NCBI GenBank assembly: GCA_944321895.1
Contig: CALUNA010000012.1
Coordinates: forward strand, 29,181-93,180
DNA: 64,000 nucleotides
Reading direction: 5' to 3'
DNA from: an uncultured Bacteroidales bacterium
Lineage (GTDB): Bacteria > Bacteroidota > Bacteroidia > Bacteroidales > Paludibacteraceae
Each line of letters starts with the position of its first letter. Position 1 is the stretch's first letter. Under the pieces are notes generated by a model. It did not search any database, was not told where the DNA came from, and saw only the letters and a program-made list of their open reading frames with translations. Below, one piece after another: positions 8,300 through 16,070 of this stretch. Both the position numbers and the translations under genes were made by a program.

Positions 8300-9055
8300 T
8301 TAGCGGATAAGCCACGAAACGCCTATTCCTGCCAATACATGAAAATTGGTTTTAAGGACACTGCATGAACTGTACAGGTCGATTTGCACGTTTCTATGTG
8401 GAAAAACATTGACTCCGGCTCCTATCAGACAATCATCAATTGACATAGGAGTATCATCAGTTCCTTGGAAGGCATTGTAATTCTCGCAAAAAAATCCTAC
8501 CCGTTCAGACAGACTCACATCAAAACAAAAAGAAAAGTGGGTAAGTGGATGAACGGTGGTTCCGTCCCACTCCATTCCCACGTTGTAACCGAGATTTAGC
8601 CAGGACAACAATTTGTTGTCAAAAAGCAAAAGCAAAGAAGGTGCAGGGCATGCATGTTCCTCACCTTGAACCAAAGGCACTGACAATGCCGCTTGCAGGC
8701 TCGTTTCGGGCAACCATCTATACGGACTGGAAATCCTTACCTTTGTCCCAATCATCAAAGGATTTACTTGATAGGCAAATGCCTTGTTTTCGTTCCCATA
8801 AAAACCCGCATATTCCAGCCATACTTCTGCAAAATTAGTTAGTCCATAACGTAACATCATGGCAGGTAACAATATTTGATCGAAGTCTCCATTTTCATAT
8901 TCAATGCGTGATTCCAACTGCAATGAACGATATGGCATTACATCTACTCCAGTAGACCTACCAGCACGACTGGAAATTACAACAGTCTCTTCTTGGGCAT
9001 TTACATCTAGCAGCCCAAGAAGAGAAAGCAAAAACACAATACTAAAAATTCTCAT
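8300..9055 (-). CDS. Outer-membrane beta-barrel protein, transporter-like
   Basis: This 251-residue protein has a signal peptide ending at VNAQ and then alternating hydrophobic/polar strands with aromatic girdles, for example MMLRYGLTNFAEVWLEYAGF and NLGYNVGMEWDGTTVHP. It ends in a typical barrel strand (VLAGIGVSWLIR). The pattern fits the small MetA/phenol-pathway-type transporter barrels that Pfam groups as putative outer-membrane channels; no substrate can be inferred. It sits between the KAP NTPase (19 bases upstream) and the voltage-sensor channel (59 bases downstream). The operon thus encodes proteins for the cytoplasm, inner membrane and outer membrane. The barrel is confident, the role unknown. 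Confidence 0.7.
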   Translation of the reverse strand: MRIFSIVFLLSLLGLLDVNAQEETVVISSRAGRSTGVDVMPYRSLQLESRIEYENGDFDQILLPAMMLRYGLTNFAEVWLEYAGFYGNENKAFAYQVNPLMIGTKVRISSPYRWLPETSLQAALSVPLVQGEEHACPAPSLLLLFDNKLLSWLNLGYNVGMEWDGTTVHPLTHFSFCFDVSLSERVGFFCENYNAFQGTDDTPMSIDDCLIGAGVNVFPHRNVQIDLYSSCSVLKTNFHVLAGIGVSWLIR

Positions 9056-9073
9056 TTGAATTCGGAAACATTT

Positions 9074-10831
9074 TTAGCAGCTTTCAATCTTATAACCAAG
9101 ATTTTTCTGTACGATGTCTATAAACTTCATGAAAGCACCCGGTTTACCTTGTACGGTTGTCGGCCAGTTTTTGGCTACCACAAATACTGTTTTGTCGGCT
9201 AATTCAAAACAATCGTTTGGGGAACGCACCCTAAAGAAGTTTACCACTCCTTTTTCATTTAGTTCGCGTTCATAGTCTTCATAAAGCATGAAATAAGCAT
9301 CCATATTTTTTTGGAAACGAAAATCCTCTTTCAATTGCTCATATGACACTTGCGGATTTTGTTGTATATAATACCTTATCACAGAATAAACCAAATCTAT
9401 TTTCTTGGAATAAACCGTTCCATTGAAACGATAATTGGATGTATCCCGATTAAATTTGGTTATCTTTTTAGGCGTATCAAAAGCCTTCAGGTTTGTGACT
9501 GCCGACAATTCCAATGTTGCTTCTACCACTTCTCCTAATCTTGCATCATCGCCAATAATTTCAGATATTTTGTTGAGAAGAGCAGAAACCTGAAATGCCC
9601 TATTGCTCAAAAACGTTTCCTTCTGACACATTCTGAAAACCACCTTCTCCCAAGGTTCATCAAACTCACCTGTTGCATTCAAACTTTCTTCCTCCACTGG
9701 AGTTAAAGGACGCAACTTTAACTTGGATGCAACTTTCTCATTCCATGCTTTAAAATCCGGTTCTTCTGTAAGCTGGTTATAGATATATGGATAAGCAATC
9801 TGCATACAAACCAAAGCAAAATTTATCAATTTGTTGGTATTGTCCGACTCCTCTGCCTGCATTCGTTTGTTAATCAACGATATAAGCGAAAGCGTATTGG
9901 TAAGGCGTTTCAAAGATCTTGGATTAGTCCCTACCGACAATCTGGAAATCTCCGATAGATTTTCGGCCAAGGTTGCATCTCCCATTTCTTTGGGTGTAAA
10001 GAAATCAATCTGCTCGAGTGCATTTACCAAAAATGTATCCACTTTGTAGGAGGCAACGGGCATGGAGAAAGGCAATTGAATAATCTTATCGAAGAATGAT
10101 CTGAATTCACGCTCATTCTTTTCTGTCAATTCTCCAAATTTAGGTTTCAATCCCTTGATTACCACATCATAATCAATAGCAAGAATGAATATACAATTTT
10201 CTATATCAAATATATTTTTCAACAATTCCAATATCTCTACCGCCATTGGAGGGTCAATCCGATCAAGGTCGTCAATGTAGAAAATAAAGCCTTTCTTATG
10301 GGGATTATGTGCCAGTGAGTCAGCAATCAGCTTTGTAATCTCCGCTTTCAATGCTGCTATATCCGACTCTGGGACATCACCACTCTCTGCAAATATATCA
10401 TCCACCAGTGAACCATCTATACCCACTTGGTTGGCGACAACCTTTGTTCCTATCGTTGCCATTTTCCTGAATATACCGCCTATTTTCTTCTTGCTTTCTT
10501 CCCATTTGTTGGCATTCGGATTCAGATTACCAATCTGATTGATGATACCCTCGAGTATGTTGATGATAGTCTGACCTGGTGATTTCAACAATGAATATTG
10601 CCAGGTATTAATCCATATAGGATAAAATTCCGCACCTTCCACATCACACAGATTCCAGCGAAGCAGATTCATCAACGAAGTTTTACCGCTTCCCCATTCC
10701 CCTTGCAATGCTATCGTAATTGGAGTATCAGTCAGTTTTACATAATCAATAAGTGCTTGCTGGTAAACCTCTATTCCAAACAAATCATCTTGCGTATGCG
10801 TACGCGGCACATCTATGATACTTGATTTCAT
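9074..10831 (-). CDS. KAP family P-loop NTPase
   Basis: This 585-residue NTPase has Walker A GEWGSGKTS at about 44-52 and Walker B FIFYIDDLDRIDPP at about 183-196. The Walker B is followed by LELLKNIFDIENCIFILAID, the hallmark of KAP ATPases (named after Kidins220/ARMS and PifA). In bacteria these are linked to phage exclusion (F-plasmid PifA) and to membrane signalling. Many KAP proteins carry transmembrane helices between Walker A and B; I see none here, so it is probably cytosolic or recruited to the membrane by a partner. The C-terminal part (from about 420) is unassigned. It is the obvious energy-using component of the operon. Confidence 0.9.
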   Translation of the reverse strand: MKSSIIDVPRTHTQDDLFGIEVYQQALIDYVKLTDTPITIALQGEWGSGKTSLMNLLRWNLCDVEGAEFYPIWINTWQYSLLKSPGQTIINILEGIINQIGNLNPNANKWEESKKKIGGIFRKMATIGTKVVANQVGIDGSLVDDIFAESGDVPESDIAALKAEITKLIADSLAHNPHKKGFIFYIDDLDRIDPPMAVEILELLKNIFDIENCIFILAIDYDVVIKGLKPKFGELTEKNEREFRSFFDKIIQLPFSMPVASYKVDTFLVNALEQIDFFTPKEMGDATLAENLSEISRLSVGTNPRSLKRLTNTLSLISLINKRMQAEESDNTNKLINFALVCMQIAYPYIYNQLTEEPDFKAWNEKVASKLKLRPLTPVEEESLNATGEFDEPWEKVVFRMCQKETFLSNRAFQVSALLNKISEIIGDDARLGEVVEATLELSAVTNLKAFDTPKKITKFNRDTSNYRFNGTVYSKKIDLVYSVIRYYIQQNPQVSYEQLKEDFRFQKNMDAYFMLYEDYERELNEKGVVNFFRVRSPNDCFELADKTVFVVAKNWPTTVQGKPGAFMKFIDIVQKNLGYKIESC

Positions 10832-10910
10832 TTTCTTGCTATGCTATATATCCATTCTACAAACAGAAATGCAGCACAAGTATATACCCATGCTGCTTTC
10901 TTTGAATTAT

Positions 10911-11153
10911 TTATTTTTCCCGTTTAAGCGACTCTTTTGCGCTCTCTATTTGCCCTTTAATGTATTCGATTTTTCTGTCATGTGCTGCTGCCTTATCAAT
11001 CTTTGATTTCCTATAGGACGCTTTCGAGGATGGAGAAGATGCTCTTTTAATCAAATCCGCATAAGACGCATTGTCTCTTTTCTTGGCTTCCTTCTCCTTG
11101 GCTAAATCAGCACGCAAATCGATGATTTTTTTCTTATAATATTCCTTACTCAT
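10911..11153 (-). CDS. Small highly charged helical protein
   Basis: This 80-residue protein is rich in Lys, Glu and Ala (start MSKEYYKKKIIDLRADLAKE). Nearly all of it is predicted to be helical or coiled-coil, with a basic net charge and a Ser-rich break (RASSPSSKASYRK) in the middle. There is no signal peptide, membrane segment or cysteine. It is cotranscribed with the KAP NTPase 79 bases downstream. I do not recognise a family; a structural or nucleic-acid-binding role is possible but not shown. Confidence 0.6.
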   Translation of the reverse strand: MSKEYYKKKIIDLRADLAKEKEAKKRDNASYADLIKRASSPSSKASYRKSKIDKAAAHDRKIEYIKGQIESAKESLKREK

Positions 11154-11170
11154 ATATTGAGTGTTTTTAG

Positions 11171-11227
11171 ACCCAATCGGTCATTGGAATGCAAGTACAT
11201 TTTTCAAATTCAATGACCGAATTGGGT
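11171..11227. repeat. 16-bp inverted repeat inside the cassette I operon
   Basis: ACCCAATCGGTCATTG at 11171-11186 is matched by the inverse CAATGACCGAATTGGGT at 11211-11227, with a single extra base. The loop is about 24 bases. It lies in the 109-base gap between two operon genes and has no T run. Partial termination, mRNA processing or protein binding are all possible. Confidence 0.7.
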
Positions 11228-11262
11228 TTGATAGTAAAAATAAAGAATTTCTGTATGCAAGC

Positions 11263-11577
11263 TTATTTTCCTGCTGCAGAAATAGTGATTTCATTGTCTG
11301 CCAGCTTGCTGTCATCTGCATTTGCCACTTGCACGCCGATTCCATACAATTCAGCTACTTTCTTCTCAAAGTTGCCCACTTTGATGTTGCCTTTTACAAC
11401 CAGTTCGCCACCCTTTGCTCCTTCTGCACGGATTGATGCCAAAGTTGCATCATCGTCAGCAAATGCACCTTTACAAGAAGCACTTTTATATACGCGCAAA
11501 GTAGAGCCGAAGCATTCTTTGAACTTTTCCTTCAAGGTTTTGACCTTCATGCGGCCATCCAATTTAAATTCTGCCAT
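11263..11577 (-). CDS. Small protein, paralogue of 12164-12529
   Basis: This 104-residue soluble protein begins MAEFKLDGRMKVKTLKEKFK and has a recognisable pattern: FKECFGSTLRVYKS, later GNIKVGNFEKKVAELYGIGVQV and DDSKLADNEITISAAGK. The same pattern appears in the protein at 12164-12529 (FKEAFGCTLAVYKG, MKVGEVEKLFDSVYGLTVQI, DNNLTIGQAA), so the two are paralogues in one operon. No signal peptide or membrane segment. I cannot name a family. A conserved non-coding motif lies just upstream (11602-11635). Confidence 0.7.
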   Translation of the reverse strand: MAEFKLDGRMKVKTLKEKFKECFGSTLRVYKSASCKGAFADDDATLASIRAEGAKGGELVVKGNIKVGNFEKKVAELYGIGVQVANADDSKLADNEITISAAGK

Positions 11578-11601
11578 AATAAATAATGATTTAAAATTAC
11601 A

Positions 11602-11635
11602 TGCCTACTCTTCGAGGATTTTCGGCTACCTCCAA
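11602..11635 (-). repeat. Intergenic motif, copy 1 (GGAGGTAGCCGAAAATCC)
   Basis: The minus strand reads GGAGGTAGCCGAAAATCC followed after a short variable stretch by AGAGTAGG. The same two blocks recur at 12122-12158. Both copies lie in operon gaps 20-60 bases before a start codon, so they may be leader or translation-control elements, or traces of a duplication. Confidence 0.55.
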
Positions 11636-11713
11636 TAAATCTTATCCTCATGATAAAAAGAATTATATTGTAACAATATATTTCTTTCTATTAGATACAC
11701 ATTGAACGATATA

Positions 11714-12100
11714 TTACAAATATTTCATTATATCTTCCTCTGTCACAATAACTCCTTCAATACCACAGTCATTAAAATAAGCGATTGAATATTCTTTTTC
11801 TAAGCCAGTGAAATGTCCATCTCCACGCACGGCAGCAAGAGAAAGAGCTTGAGCTGCTTTTTTTACATTCAAACTACTGTTCTTAATAATATCAATAGCT
11901 GTCCCAACAGTCATTTTATTGACATGATTACCAAACAAATCATAAATTTTCTCTTTAGTATTAAATCCACAAGCAATTGCAAATTTAAACATCGGTTTTA
12001 TCTCATCTTGATTATCTTGAGTATAATTAGAACCAAAATAATCAGCACTAGCAATTGCTGTTGCAACTGTAATACATGCTGCAATCTCATCAATAGTCAT
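11714..12100 (-). CDS. Small helical protein of unknown function
   Basis: This 128-residue, mostly alpha-helical soluble protein begins MTIDEIAACITVATAIASAD and ends GIEGVIVTEEDIMKYL. There is no signal peptide, although the first 20 residues are hydrophobic enough to be an amphipathic helix. No catalytic motif stands out. It lies between the two paralogous small proteins of the cassette I operon, 63 bases from the next upstream gene, with the conserved non-coding motif in that gap. I do not recognise the family. Confidence 0.65.
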   Translation of the reverse strand: MTIDEIAACITVATAIASADYFGSNYTQDNQDEIKPMFKFAIACGFNTKEKIYDLFGNHVNKMTVGTAIDIIKNSSLNVKKAAQALSLAAVRGDGHFTGLEKEYSIAYFNDCGIEGVIVTEEDIMKYL

Positions 12101-12121
12101 AATATAAATAACATAAAAATT

Positions 12122-12158
12122 TTACCTACTCTTTTTATAGGATTTTCGGCTACCTCCA
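12122..12158 (-). repeat. Intergenic motif, copy 2 (GGAGGTAGCCGAAAATCC)
   Basis: Second copy of the motif at 11602-11635, with a slightly longer spacer between its two blocks. It starts right after the stop of the 12164-12529 gene and precedes the 11714-12100 gene. Confidence 0.55.
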
Positions 12159-12163
12159 TTCTC

Positions 12164-12529
12164 CTATTTCTCGCCACGAGCAGCTTGACCAATAGTAAGA
12201 TTGTTATCCACACACGACTTTCCTGCCGGGTCTTTGATTTGCACTGTAAGTCCATAAACAGAATCAAACAGTTTTTCCACTTCACCCACTTTCATGGAAG
12301 CTTTTATTTTCAGTTCCTCACTGCTACGGGTATTTACTGCTTTGGAAGTTTTATCATTGAGCTGCTTGATGGTCATTTCCGGATCTGCCAGTTTTACGCC
12401 TTTATAAACAGCCAATGTACATCCAAATGCCTCTTTAAAGTCGGCACAAATTGTTTTCAGTTTTTTGTTGGGGGCCACACTGAATTCTGCATTCGTAAAG
12501 TGGTCCTTAATGTTATTAAGTAATCCCAT
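12164..12529 (-). CDS. Small protein, paralogue of 11263-11577
   Basis: This 121-residue soluble protein begins MGLLNNIKDHFTNAEFSVAP and is related throughout to the protein at 11263-11577. Both share LKxxxxxFKExFGxTLxVYK near the N-terminus and a KVGxxEKxxxxxYGxxVQ block near the C-terminus. Tandem paralogues separated by one gene suggest an old local duplication, and possibly hetero-oligomer subunits. The start lies 12 bases after the OmpA-domain gene stop, indicating tight cotranscription. Family not recognised. Confidence 0.7.
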   Translation of the reverse strand: MGLLNNIKDHFTNAEFSVAPNKKLKTICADFKEAFGCTLAVYKGVKLADPEMTIKQLNDKTSKAVNTRSSEELKIKASMKVGEVEKLFDSVYGLTVQIKDPAGKSCVDNNLTIGQAARGEK

Positions 12530-12541
12530 AATGTATTGTGT

Positions 12542-13789
12542 TTATTTGATAACAATAAATTCCGTACGACGATTTTCCGGCGACATCGGGTCATCTGCAT
12601 TTCTAAGTTTGTTGGAACCGCAACCCACTGCTTCCAAACGATTGGCATCTACACCTTCATAACCCACCAGGAAGTCAACGGCTGCTTGTGCACGTTTTTC
12701 ACTCAATTTCATATTCAGGTCTGCATTACCTTCCGCAGATGTATGTCCTTCGATGCGCAAACGCAACTGCGGGTTCTGTTTCAACACTTTTGCTAAATCG
12801 TGCAACACGAACTTGGCGTCCTGACTTAACTCCGCTTTGCCTTGTTCAAATTGCGCTGCATTGAAATTCGCTTCAATTTCAGCAATTTGTTGTACATAGA
12901 CGGTATCGACTACTACCTTTTCCACCACTTGCACTTGCTTTGGACGCATAAAGAGCCAGCCAAGCAATGCAGCTACCACTAGAACCAGAACCAGAATAAT
13001 CACCCATAATTTGCTTTTTGACTTTTCTTCCGGCACTGGCGGTACGTATCCATTGAGGTACTCCAGTCGATAGCCACCTTTCTTGCCACCCTTGTCTGCA
13101 GCCTCAAACTTGGCAACGACAATACCATATTGCTTTGCCCAGTTGACCAATCGTTCAAAGCTTGGCTTGGTCCACATAGAGACAACAGCCACCTTACGTC
13201 CATCCTGCAAATGAAGCAGACATTCTTCATCCGTAAAAAATCCGTTCCAATCCTCGCTCTGTACCGATTTTATCTCCTTCAAATCTACAAAGTTGATTTT
13301 CACACCACTATCCGGATTCAATGAATCGGGAAATGCCTTTTTCATGTCTTCCAAAGTGGCATGGGGATACATGGTCAGATAGGCATGCATAATACCTAAA
13401 GCCGTACGGTTTTGGGCCTTTCCATATACACGAATCTTGGCATTAGCCAATTCGGCATCTGTGCCCTCCACTTTTAGCTCTGGTTCTGGCTTGCTTTCAG
13501 GAGCCGGTTTCGCCTCAGATTGTGGAATCGCATCTGGTTTTGCTGCAGGAGCAGATACGACTGATTGTTTCACATGACTGTTCAAGTAGTCAATCAATTT
13601 TGCCCCAAACTGTCTTGTGTTCCAATCTTCGTCATACGTGAAACCGACTTTTTCCGAAAGTTCACGCAATGCACCTTTGGCATTGTTTATTGGTTGTTTG
13701 CTTCCACTTGAGGTGTCATATACCAAAATAGAGCCGCTATCTTCTTGCTCTATGATGTAGTTTTCAAAATTTGCCGATTTCTTTATCAT
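12542..13789 (-). CDS. Inner-membrane protein with OmpA peptidoglycan-binding domain and N-terminal WNTRQFG-type domain
   Basis: This 415-residue protein has four parts. Residues about 10-70 are a domain ending KGALRELSEKVGFTYDED then WNTRQFGAKLIDYL, repeated in two neighbouring proteins. A Pro/Lys/Glu linker follows, then an unassigned domain at about 110-245. One transmembrane helix lies at 261-281 (LWVIILVLVLVVAALLGWLF). An OmpA/MotB-type C-terminal domain at about 300-415 has RLRIEGHTSAEGNADLN and LSEKRAQAAVDFL, which bind peptidoglycan. Topology should place the N-terminal domains in the cytoplasm and the OmpA domain in the periplasm. It would thus link the cytosolic nuclease and NTPase of this operon to the cell wall. 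The domain order is unlike an ordinary porin. Confidence 0.85.
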   Translation of the reverse strand: MIKKSANFENYIIEQEDSGSILVYDTSSGSKQPINNAKGALRELSEKVGFTYDEDWNTRQFGAKLIDYLNSHVKQSVVSAPAAKPDAIPQSEAKPAPESKPEPELKVEGTDAELANAKIRVYGKAQNRTALGIMHAYLTMYPHATLEDMKKAFPDSLNPDSGVKINFVDLKEIKSVQSEDWNGFFTDEECLLHLQDGRKVAVVSMWTKPSFERLVNWAKQYGIVVAKFEAADKGGKKGGYRLEYLNGYVPPVPEEKSKSKLWVIILVLVLVVAALLGWLFMRPKQVQVVEKVVVDTVYVQQIAEIEANFNAAQFEQGKAELSQDAKFVLHDLAKVLKQNPQLRLRIEGHTSAEGNADLNMKLSEKRAQAAVDFLVGYEGVDANRLEAVGCGSNKLRNADDPMSPENRRTEFIVIK

Positions 13790-13818
13790 AAATAATACAT
13801 TAACTATATTTTCACTTA

Positions 13819-14205
13819 TTAATCTAACTTGTCTATCAGTTTAGAGCCGAACTGTCTAGTAGTCCATTCTGGGTCGTATGTAAATCCAATCTTATCTGCT
13901 ATTTCTCGTAAAGCTCCTTTTGTATTGTCATAAGTTCTATAACACTCAATACTTCCAGTAGCCAATTCACGTACTACATAATCCCCAACATTAGCCATAT
14001 TATTGCTACCGTAAGCTTTTATAAGTTTATTGCCAAACTGACGAGTAGTCCACCCGCTATCGTAACTAAAACCTACAGATTCGGACGCCTCACGCAAGGC
14101 ACCTTTAACATTGTCGTAAATTCTGTACACTTCAATTGTACCACTTTCCAGCTGTTGAATAATGTATTCACCACTGATTGCAGATTTTTTTACTTTCTTT
14201 TCCAT
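13819..14205 (-). CDS. Protein made of two WNTRQFG-type domains
   Basis: This 128-residue protein consists almost entirely of two tandem copies of one domain, at about residues 13-65 and 75-127. Each copy begins with YIIQQLESGTIEVYR or YVVRELATGSIECYR and ends with KGALREASESVGFSYD plus WTTRQFGNKLI or its equivalent. The same domain is at the N-terminus of the OmpA-domain protein (29 bases downstream) and the C-terminus of the nuclease (101 bases upstream). It is probably an adaptor that bridges the two through domain-domain contacts. No signal peptide. The domain is not one I can name. Confidence 0.75.
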   Translation of the reverse strand: MEKKVKKSAISGEYIIQQLESGTIEVYRIYDNVKGALREASESVGFSYDSGWTTRQFGNKLIKAYGSNNMANVGDYVVRELATGSIECYRTYDNTKGALREIADKIGFTYDPEWTTRQFGSKLIDKLD

Positions 14206-14306
14206 AATGATTTGATTTTAAAATTGTACATTTATATTATTTTCAGATAGATATACACAAAACATCTCATATATTCCAGAATCCAAAGCTCTGCTAATTT
14301 GCATTT

Positions 14307-15875
14307 CTACGAATTACCATTAATAAAGTCAATTAGTTTAGAGCCCAAATATCGGGTATTCCACGATTCATCAAACTGAAACACATTTTTTTCAGCCACT
14401 TCACGTAAAGCAGCTAATGTATTCTTAAAGCGCTGCATCTTATCCCCCTCCATCCAATAAACATGAATTGAATTATTGCAATCCTGTACGATTAGATATT
14501 GCAGAAAAACAGCTCTCTTTTTCTCTATTATTGGCAATGAGTTCCCGTCAACAACAGTCAATTTACCAGCATCTATGTTTGTCGATTGTTTCTTTTCAAC
14601 TTGAGGAGTCTTCTTTTTGTTTGCATATACAGGTTGAATATTTGTAACTTCTACATCCTCTTTCTGTGTTTGTACATCTGATAAGCTTACTTTCTTCATC
14701 TGCAAAGTAGAAACAAAACGCCTTTTCATCTCATCATACAAATCATTATTGTATTTTTGCGTATGCTTTTGGATTGCCATGATAAACTCACGCAGATATA
14801 CATCATCCAACTCTTTGTTTTTCAAAAAATCGTATACCTCACTATAAAACACCTTGACATATTTATCACCTTTTTCATAAGGCTTCAAATCAATATCATT
14901 ATGATCCGGTATAAGCAAGCAGCAACTCAGTTTTTTGTTTGGATATTCCTTTGTTGCATATTCAAAGTATTTAGCTAACTGTGTATATTCATTCTCTTTT
15001 GATGTACGTGTAAAAACACGGCCATTTATATGAGAATTGATTTTATTTTCCACCACTATCACATTATGTTCATCTCGAATAAGCAGGTCTATATTCTTTT
15101 CCGTCTCTCGAATAACCTCAAATTGTTCAGACAAAATCAAAGCAGGATTCTTTTTTCGAATAAATTCCACTAATAAACTGGGATATTTACGCATAAAATA
15201 AGCCAAAGCATTCGAGAATGCCAACTCACTATCTGCAATTCCACATATATCAAAGAAATTAGTTGCCCGTATTTCTACTTTACTATCCTCAACGCCTTCC
15301 ACATTCTCACCCCAAAGAGTAGAATCTGACAAGAAAGCCTGCAATGCAAAAAAGTCATCTGGAGTAGTCTCATCAATATATTGTTTCAAAGACGCCTTTG
15401 CCTGATTGTTTTGAGTCAATACAATAACGTTCTCACCCCCATTGTCTTCCACATAAGAAATGTAACATGTCCTTTTAGGACGCATAACACTCTCCGCCTT
15501 AAATGTAATACAAATATCCTGTTGACGTTTATTGCTTTCAAACAACACATGTAAAGGAATGCCTCCATAAGTAATATTATGCTGACAAATATACTCTCTT
15601 TGTTCTTTACCAGACTGCCCCACCTTATACACATCAGTAATACCTTCTGCTTTTCCTAAAACTTCCAACATTCTTTTACCAGGGACGGTCCTAACCAAAA
15701 CAACACATTGAACCTTACCTGTATGAGCAATAGAGAAAGTACCTGCCTGCTGTAAATAGATATAATGACAACCATTATCCGATTTGTACAAATTGATAAT
15801 TTCATGACCGAGATTATCATTGAGATAATCTCCATTATACATCCGATTAAGTACTATTTCTCCTTGATTGAACAT
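14307..15875 (-). CDS. PD-(D/E)XK nuclease (PDDEXK_4-like) with C-terminal WNTRQFG-type domain
   Basis: This 522-residue protein has an unassigned N-terminal domain at about 1-180. A nuclease core follows, with helix SELAFSNALAYF (E217), then NIDLLI (D263), then VVENKINS (E276 and K278). This order is the E...D...ExK signature of the PD-(D/E)XK superfamily, nearest to the PDDEXK_4 group. Residues about 457-520 form the domain shared with the next two genes (ALREVAEKNVFQFDESWNTR). The three proteins therefore probably assemble. By family it should cut DNA or RNA, and it is the most likely effector of the operon. It begins 21 bases after the small basic protein gene. Confidence 0.82.
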   Translation of the reverse strand: MFNQGEIVLNRMYNGDYLNDNLGHEIINLYKSDNGCHYIYLQQAGTFSIAHTGKVQCVVLVRTVPGKRMLEVLGKAEGITDVYKVGQSGKEQREYICQHNITYGGIPLHVLFESNKRQQDICITFKAESVMRPKRTCYISYVEDNGGENVIVLTQNNQAKASLKQYIDETTPDDFFALQAFLSDSTLWGENVEGVEDSKVEIRATNFFDICGIADSELAFSNALAYFMRKYPSLLVEFIRKKNPALILSEQFEVIRETEKNIDLLIRDEHNVIVVENKINSHINGRVFTRTSKENEYTQLAKYFEYATKEYPNKKLSCCLLIPDHNDIDLKPYEKGDKYVKVFYSEVYDFLKNKELDDVYLREFIMAIQKHTQKYNNDLYDEMKRRFVSTLQMKKVSLSDVQTQKEDVEVTNIQPVYANKKKTPQVEKKQSTNIDAGKLTVVDGNSLPIIEKKRAVFLQYLIVQDCNNSIHVYWMEGDKMQRFKNTLAALREVAEKNVFQFDESWNTRYLGSKLIDFINGNS

Positions 15876-15896
15876 GTCTCATTGAAATTTCTTATC

Positions 15897-16070
15897 TTAT
15901 CTTCTCTTCCGTTTTTTTCCTGTTGCTGCATTCAAAACAGAAGCCCCTATCTTGCGTTCCAATCCTTGGCGGGTAGTGGGTATGCCCGTCTTGCGGGCAA
16001 TTTTGGTTTTAAGGCCGGAAATGCCGACTGCTCTCGAAAGAGAAAAAGAAAGTCCTTTAATCAATCCCAT
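15897..16070 (-). CDS. 57-residue basic protein, first gene of the cassette I operon
   Basis: The frame from the ATG at 16070 reads MGLIKGLSFSLSRAVGISGL and ends with the basic tail GKKRKRR. It contains KTKIARKTGIPTTRQGLERK, strongly positive, with no acidic cluster. It ends 21 bases before the nuclease start and lies about 80 bases downstream of a promoter with GAACC sites, so it is well placed to be real. The composition suggests nucleic-acid binding. It could be an antitoxin-like or accessory factor for the nuclease, but nothing in the sequence proves this. Confidence 0.6.
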   Translation of the reverse strand: MGLIKGLSFSLSRAVGISGLKTKIARKTGIPTTRQGLERKIGASVLNAATGKKRKRR

